Shown here: positions 6,773 to 8,444 of the stretch, one piece after another
How positions within the stretch are numbered: the first letter of the stretch is position 1
How the letters are laid out: each line of letters begins with the position of its first letter
From: Planctomycetota bacterium
GTDB lineage: Bacteria; Planctomycetota; Planctomycetia; Pirellulales; Pirellulaceae
DNA length: 8,444 nucleotides
Direction of reading: 5' to 3'
Assembly (NCBI GenBank): GCA_023417165.1
Contig: JAEZGD010000029.1
Span: 1-8,444 of the forward strand
The notes under the pieces: model-generated
Databases searched by the model: none
Told to the model about the DNA's origin: nothing
Seen by the model: the letters and a program-made list of their open reading frames with translations, nothing else
Translations under genes and position numbers: made by a program

Positions 6773-7213
6773 CTAGCCAAAAAAACTGCTCTTCTCGGTT
6801 GGTTCGAAGGCATTGATATAATGCTCGACGAGCGGCGGCTGGGTGCGTTCTGGCCAGGTGACAGCGACGATGTCGAAGCGAGCGCGCTGTTCCAGCAGAT
6901 CATGCCGTTTGAGATACGCCAAGGCGAGCCGCGTCAGCCGACGGCGTTTGCGGTTGTCGACGGCCTCGGCAGGATGCCCGGCACTGTGCGTGCGCCGCGT
7001 CTTCACTTCGACAAACACCATCGTGCGACCATCGACGGCGATAATATCGAGTTCGCCAAATAAGCCGCGATTGCTGTGCGCGATGATGACGTAACCGAGC
7101 GACCGTAGAAAGCGAACCGCGGCTAACTCGCCTCGTTCACCCAGCGTTCGCGGGCGAAGATAACGCCACCACAATCGCCTCCATCGTTTGCGCCAGTGCC
7201 GCAGTTGCGTCAT
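6773..7213 (-). CDS. yraN: YraN/UPF0102 family nuclease-fold protein
   Basis: This is a 146-residue protein of the UPF0102/YraN family, which has a restriction-endonuclease-like (Holliday-junction-resolvase-like) fold; its cellular role is not firmly known. Visible motifs are LGERGELAAVRFL (24-36), the active-site signature GLFGELDIIA (50-59) with its acid residues, FVEVKTR (67-73) with the E-x-K pair, and the helix of basic residues RKRRRLTRLALAYL (88-101). A cytoplasmic nucleic-acid-binding role is inferred. The N-terminus is strongly basic and Trp-rich (WRKRWRRLWWRYLR, 7-20), longer than in many homologues. The frame is open to 7291, but GGAGG seven bases before the ATG at 7213 fixes the shorter start. 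The gene is convergent with queC. Confidence 0.92.
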   Translation of the reverse strand: MTQLRHWRKRWRRLWWRYLRPRTLGERGELAAVRFLRSLGYVIIAHSNRGLFGELDIIAVDGRTMVFVEVKTRRTHSAGHPAEAVDNRKRRRLTRLALAYLKRHDLLEQRARFDIVAVTWPERTQPPLVEHYINAFEPTEKSSFFG

Positions 7214-7220
7214 GTTTTCG

Positions 7221-7225
7221 CCTCC
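7221..7225 (-). promoter_or_regulatory. Ribosome binding site deciding the yraN start
   Basis: On the minus strand GGAGG lies seven bases before the ATG at 7213, an almost ideal site. It rules against the longer open frame that begins at 7291. Confidence 0.75.
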
Positions 7226-7394
7226 GTCGGGACGCTTCCACAGTATCCGCCGCGCATCCCCAGTGCAACGCAAAGTCGCCTGTCGGTCCACGAAAGTAAC
7301 GGTCTTAGAAACGATTAACAGGTAGGCAGAGTGCCACTGTTACAGAGCAAAACGCTAAATGGCGCTACTCTCGCAGAGCGAAAGGCGACACCAG

Positions 7395-8255
7395 CTAGCG
7401 GCGGATTTGCTGCGAGAAGTCGTCCCGCGAGGCGAACACGTGCGCCCGGGCATTCACATGGGCGCGGCGTTTGAGCGTCTCAAACGGCACCGTTTGGTCA
7501 AGCAAACCCAGGTCGTACGCCAAGCGATCGCTGTGGCCCGGCAGCAGGATGTGGTAGGTGTACGGAATGAAGTGCGGCTTTAGCTTGTTGATATGATCGA
7601 CGATGTTGGTCGTGCAATTATTGGTGAGCGTGTCGTAGAACTCGGGCTTGTCCACCAATTCATTCGCGCGCTGCAGCATGTCCACAAACATCTCGCGGAC
7701 TTCTTTGGGCTTGACCTTCGCGCGATAGATATAGACGTCGACGTCGCGATGCTCGGTCCGCAACTGAATCAGGTCGCGCTCGTCGCCGACCACATACATC
7801 AGTTCCATCTGCTGTCGGGCGCCGCGCAGCGGAGAATACAACTCTCCCTTTTCAAGCCGCGCTTCGACAGAGATCGTCAGAAATTCCTGCTCCTCAAAAC
7901 CAAAGCTCACCATCGTATGCGCCAGTGAGGGTGCCTCTTTGAACGGCACGACGATAAAGTCGACCGACGTCAGCTTTGTCAGGTCAAAGGTCTTGTCGTA
8001 ATAGTCGAGAACATAGTCGTCTGCGCTAAGGTACGTGCAGTTGCGGATATTCCGCACCGTCACGTCGCTGCCTTTGAACTCCGCCGTGGCAAGCACGTCG
8101 AGCCCCGGCAACCAATCGCGATCGTTGGAGGGCTGCTTCAAACTCAGCTCGCTGCGTGGGCGAAAGGCGCGACAACCACTGCTGCTCACTGCGCACACCA
8201 CCACCGCCAGGAGCGCCCAGGCGCAAGCGGTTCGAGTGGCGGCAAGTGTTAGCAT
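7395..8255 (-). CDS. DUF4105 (Lnb N-terminal periplasmic domain) predicted lipoprotein
   Basis: This is a 286-residue predicted exported lipoprotein. A signal peptide with R8 followed by a hydrophobic core (about 9-23) leads to SSSGC, with the likely lipidated cysteine C28; the lipobox is loose because -3 is Ser. The mature part matches the DUF4105 pattern: VDFIVVPFKEAPSLAHTMVSFGF (98-120) with H113, EFLTISVEAR (124-133), and the hallmark LTNNCTTNIVDHIN (210-223) with C214. By family pattern H113 and C214 may form a cysteine-peptidase-like site (inference); the biological role is unknown. The protein would sit in the periplasm or at the cell envelope. ATG 8255 is preferred: AAGGA on the minus strand lies 11 bases upstream, whereas it is only 2 bases from the in-frame TTG at 8264. 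No clear terminator follows before yraN, so read-through into yraN, 181 bp downstream, is possible. Confidence 0.88.
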   Translation of the reverse strand: MLTLAATRTACAWALLAVVVCAVSSSGCRAFRPRSELSLKQPSNDRDWLPGLDVLATAEFKGSDVTVRNIRNCTYLSADDYVLDYYDKTFDLTKLTSVDFIVVPFKEAPSLAHTMVSFGFEEQEFLTISVEARLEKGELYSPLRGARQQMELMYVVGDERDLIQLRTEHRDVDVYIYRAKVKPKEVREMFVDMLQRANELVDKPEFYDTLTNNCTTNIVDHINKLKPHFIPYTYHILLPGHSDRLAYDLGLLDQTVPFETLKRRAHVNARAHVFASRDDFSQQIRR

Positions 8256-8266
8256 CGCTAGCAAGT

Positions 8267-8271
8267 TCCTT
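8267..8271 (-). promoter_or_regulatory. Ribosome binding site for the DUF4105 gene
   Basis: AAGGA on the minus strand lies 11 bases before ATG 8255 and two bases before TTG 8264. The spacing is slightly long for the ATG but impossible for the TTG, so it supports 8255. Confidence 0.45.
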
Positions 8272-8393
8272 AAGACGTCGGCGCGCAGGCCGACCGGCGC
8301 GGTCTAAATAGCGATTGCGGCGTGGCATGGCAAGGTGGATCGTCGGCGAAATGAGCCAGTGAGTAACGGGCTTGTAACGATTGCGCCGTCCTC

Positions 8394-8429
8394 CCCGCGA
8401 AAAAGGCAGTTTTACCGCGGGTTTCGCGG
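8394..8429. repeat. Overlapping CCGCG inverted repeats at the window edge
   Basis: CCCGC (8394-8398) can pair with GCGGG (8417-8421), with A and T runs pairing inside. CCGCG (8415-8419) can instead pair with CGCGG (8425-8429) across a five-base loop. The two foldings exclude each other. No T run follows on either strand, so this is not a standard terminator. It lies about 140-175 bases upstream of the DUF4105 start; no gene was found in this leader. Confidence 0.35.
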
Positions 8430-8444
8430 CCAAATGCCTCATGC

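Noticed and set aside
6764..6787. A rho-independent terminator between queC and yraN.
   Set aside because: The stem is only five pairs and is followed by A on the plus strand; on the minus strand the T run comes before the stem, not after it.
8303..8331. A possible minus-strand promoter for the DUF4105 gene (TTGCCA, 17 bases, TATTTA).
   Set aside because: The -35 is good but the -10 matches only three of six bases and lacks the final T, too weak to list as a feature.
8026..8442. A 138-codon minus-strand open frame overlapping the DUF4105 gene and its leader.
   Set aside because: It overlaps the strongly supported DUF4105 frame over most of its length, is Arg-rich like out-of-frame translation, and matches no family.

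Overview
The window looks like the chromosome of a Gram-negative bacterium. The likeliest source is a planctomycete, inferred from an SbcCD/YhaON-like repair pair, a lipoprotein with a loose lipobox, a DUF4105 protein and moderately high GC. This is an inference from gene content and style, not a database match. All genes are housekeeping or accessory types in ordinary spacing. I see no tRNA, rRNA, CRISPR array, insertion sequence or phage gene.

Left part, plus strand (1-3938): three reading frames joined by ATGA stop/start overlaps. The last codons of an upstream gene (probably the SbcD/YhaO-type nuclease) overlap the start of a YhaN/SbcC-like coiled-coil ATPase. The ATPase stop overlaps the start of a gamma-glutamylcyclotransferase-like gene. 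The ATPase frame would run unbroken for 1164 codons (31-3525) except for one in-frame TAA at codon 142. That stop separates the Walker A lobe from the coiled coil, signature, Walker B and H-loop. It is the most notable feature of the window: either a fresh nonsense mutation or a sequence error.

Middle (3939-5929): an unrecognised acidic protein follows on the plus strand. It has a good sigma70-type promoter of its own, which also fixes its start at 4050. Converging on it with a 17-bp gap is a minus-strand WYL-domain transcriptional regulator.

Right part (5930-8444): a 138-bp divergent region separates the regulator from queC, which makes preQ0 for the queuosine pathway. This region holds a candidate queC promoter whose 17-bp spacer contains a perfect 12-bp palindrome, overlapped by a perfect hairpin. 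queC converges with only 3 bp between stops on a YraN/UPF0102 nuclease-fold gene on the minus strand. Further right, also on the minus strand, is a predicted lipoprotein of the DUF4105 family. The last 189 bases hold its leader and some small inverted repeats, but no gene I can support.

The co-transcribed genes are the repair nuclease/ATPase pair and, by overlap, the cyclotransferase. The other genes appear to be separate transcription units. I do not see convincing evidence for a new multi-gene system. The second-look items are the interrupted ATPase, the coupled cyclotransferase, and the operator-like palindrome beside the WYL regulator.
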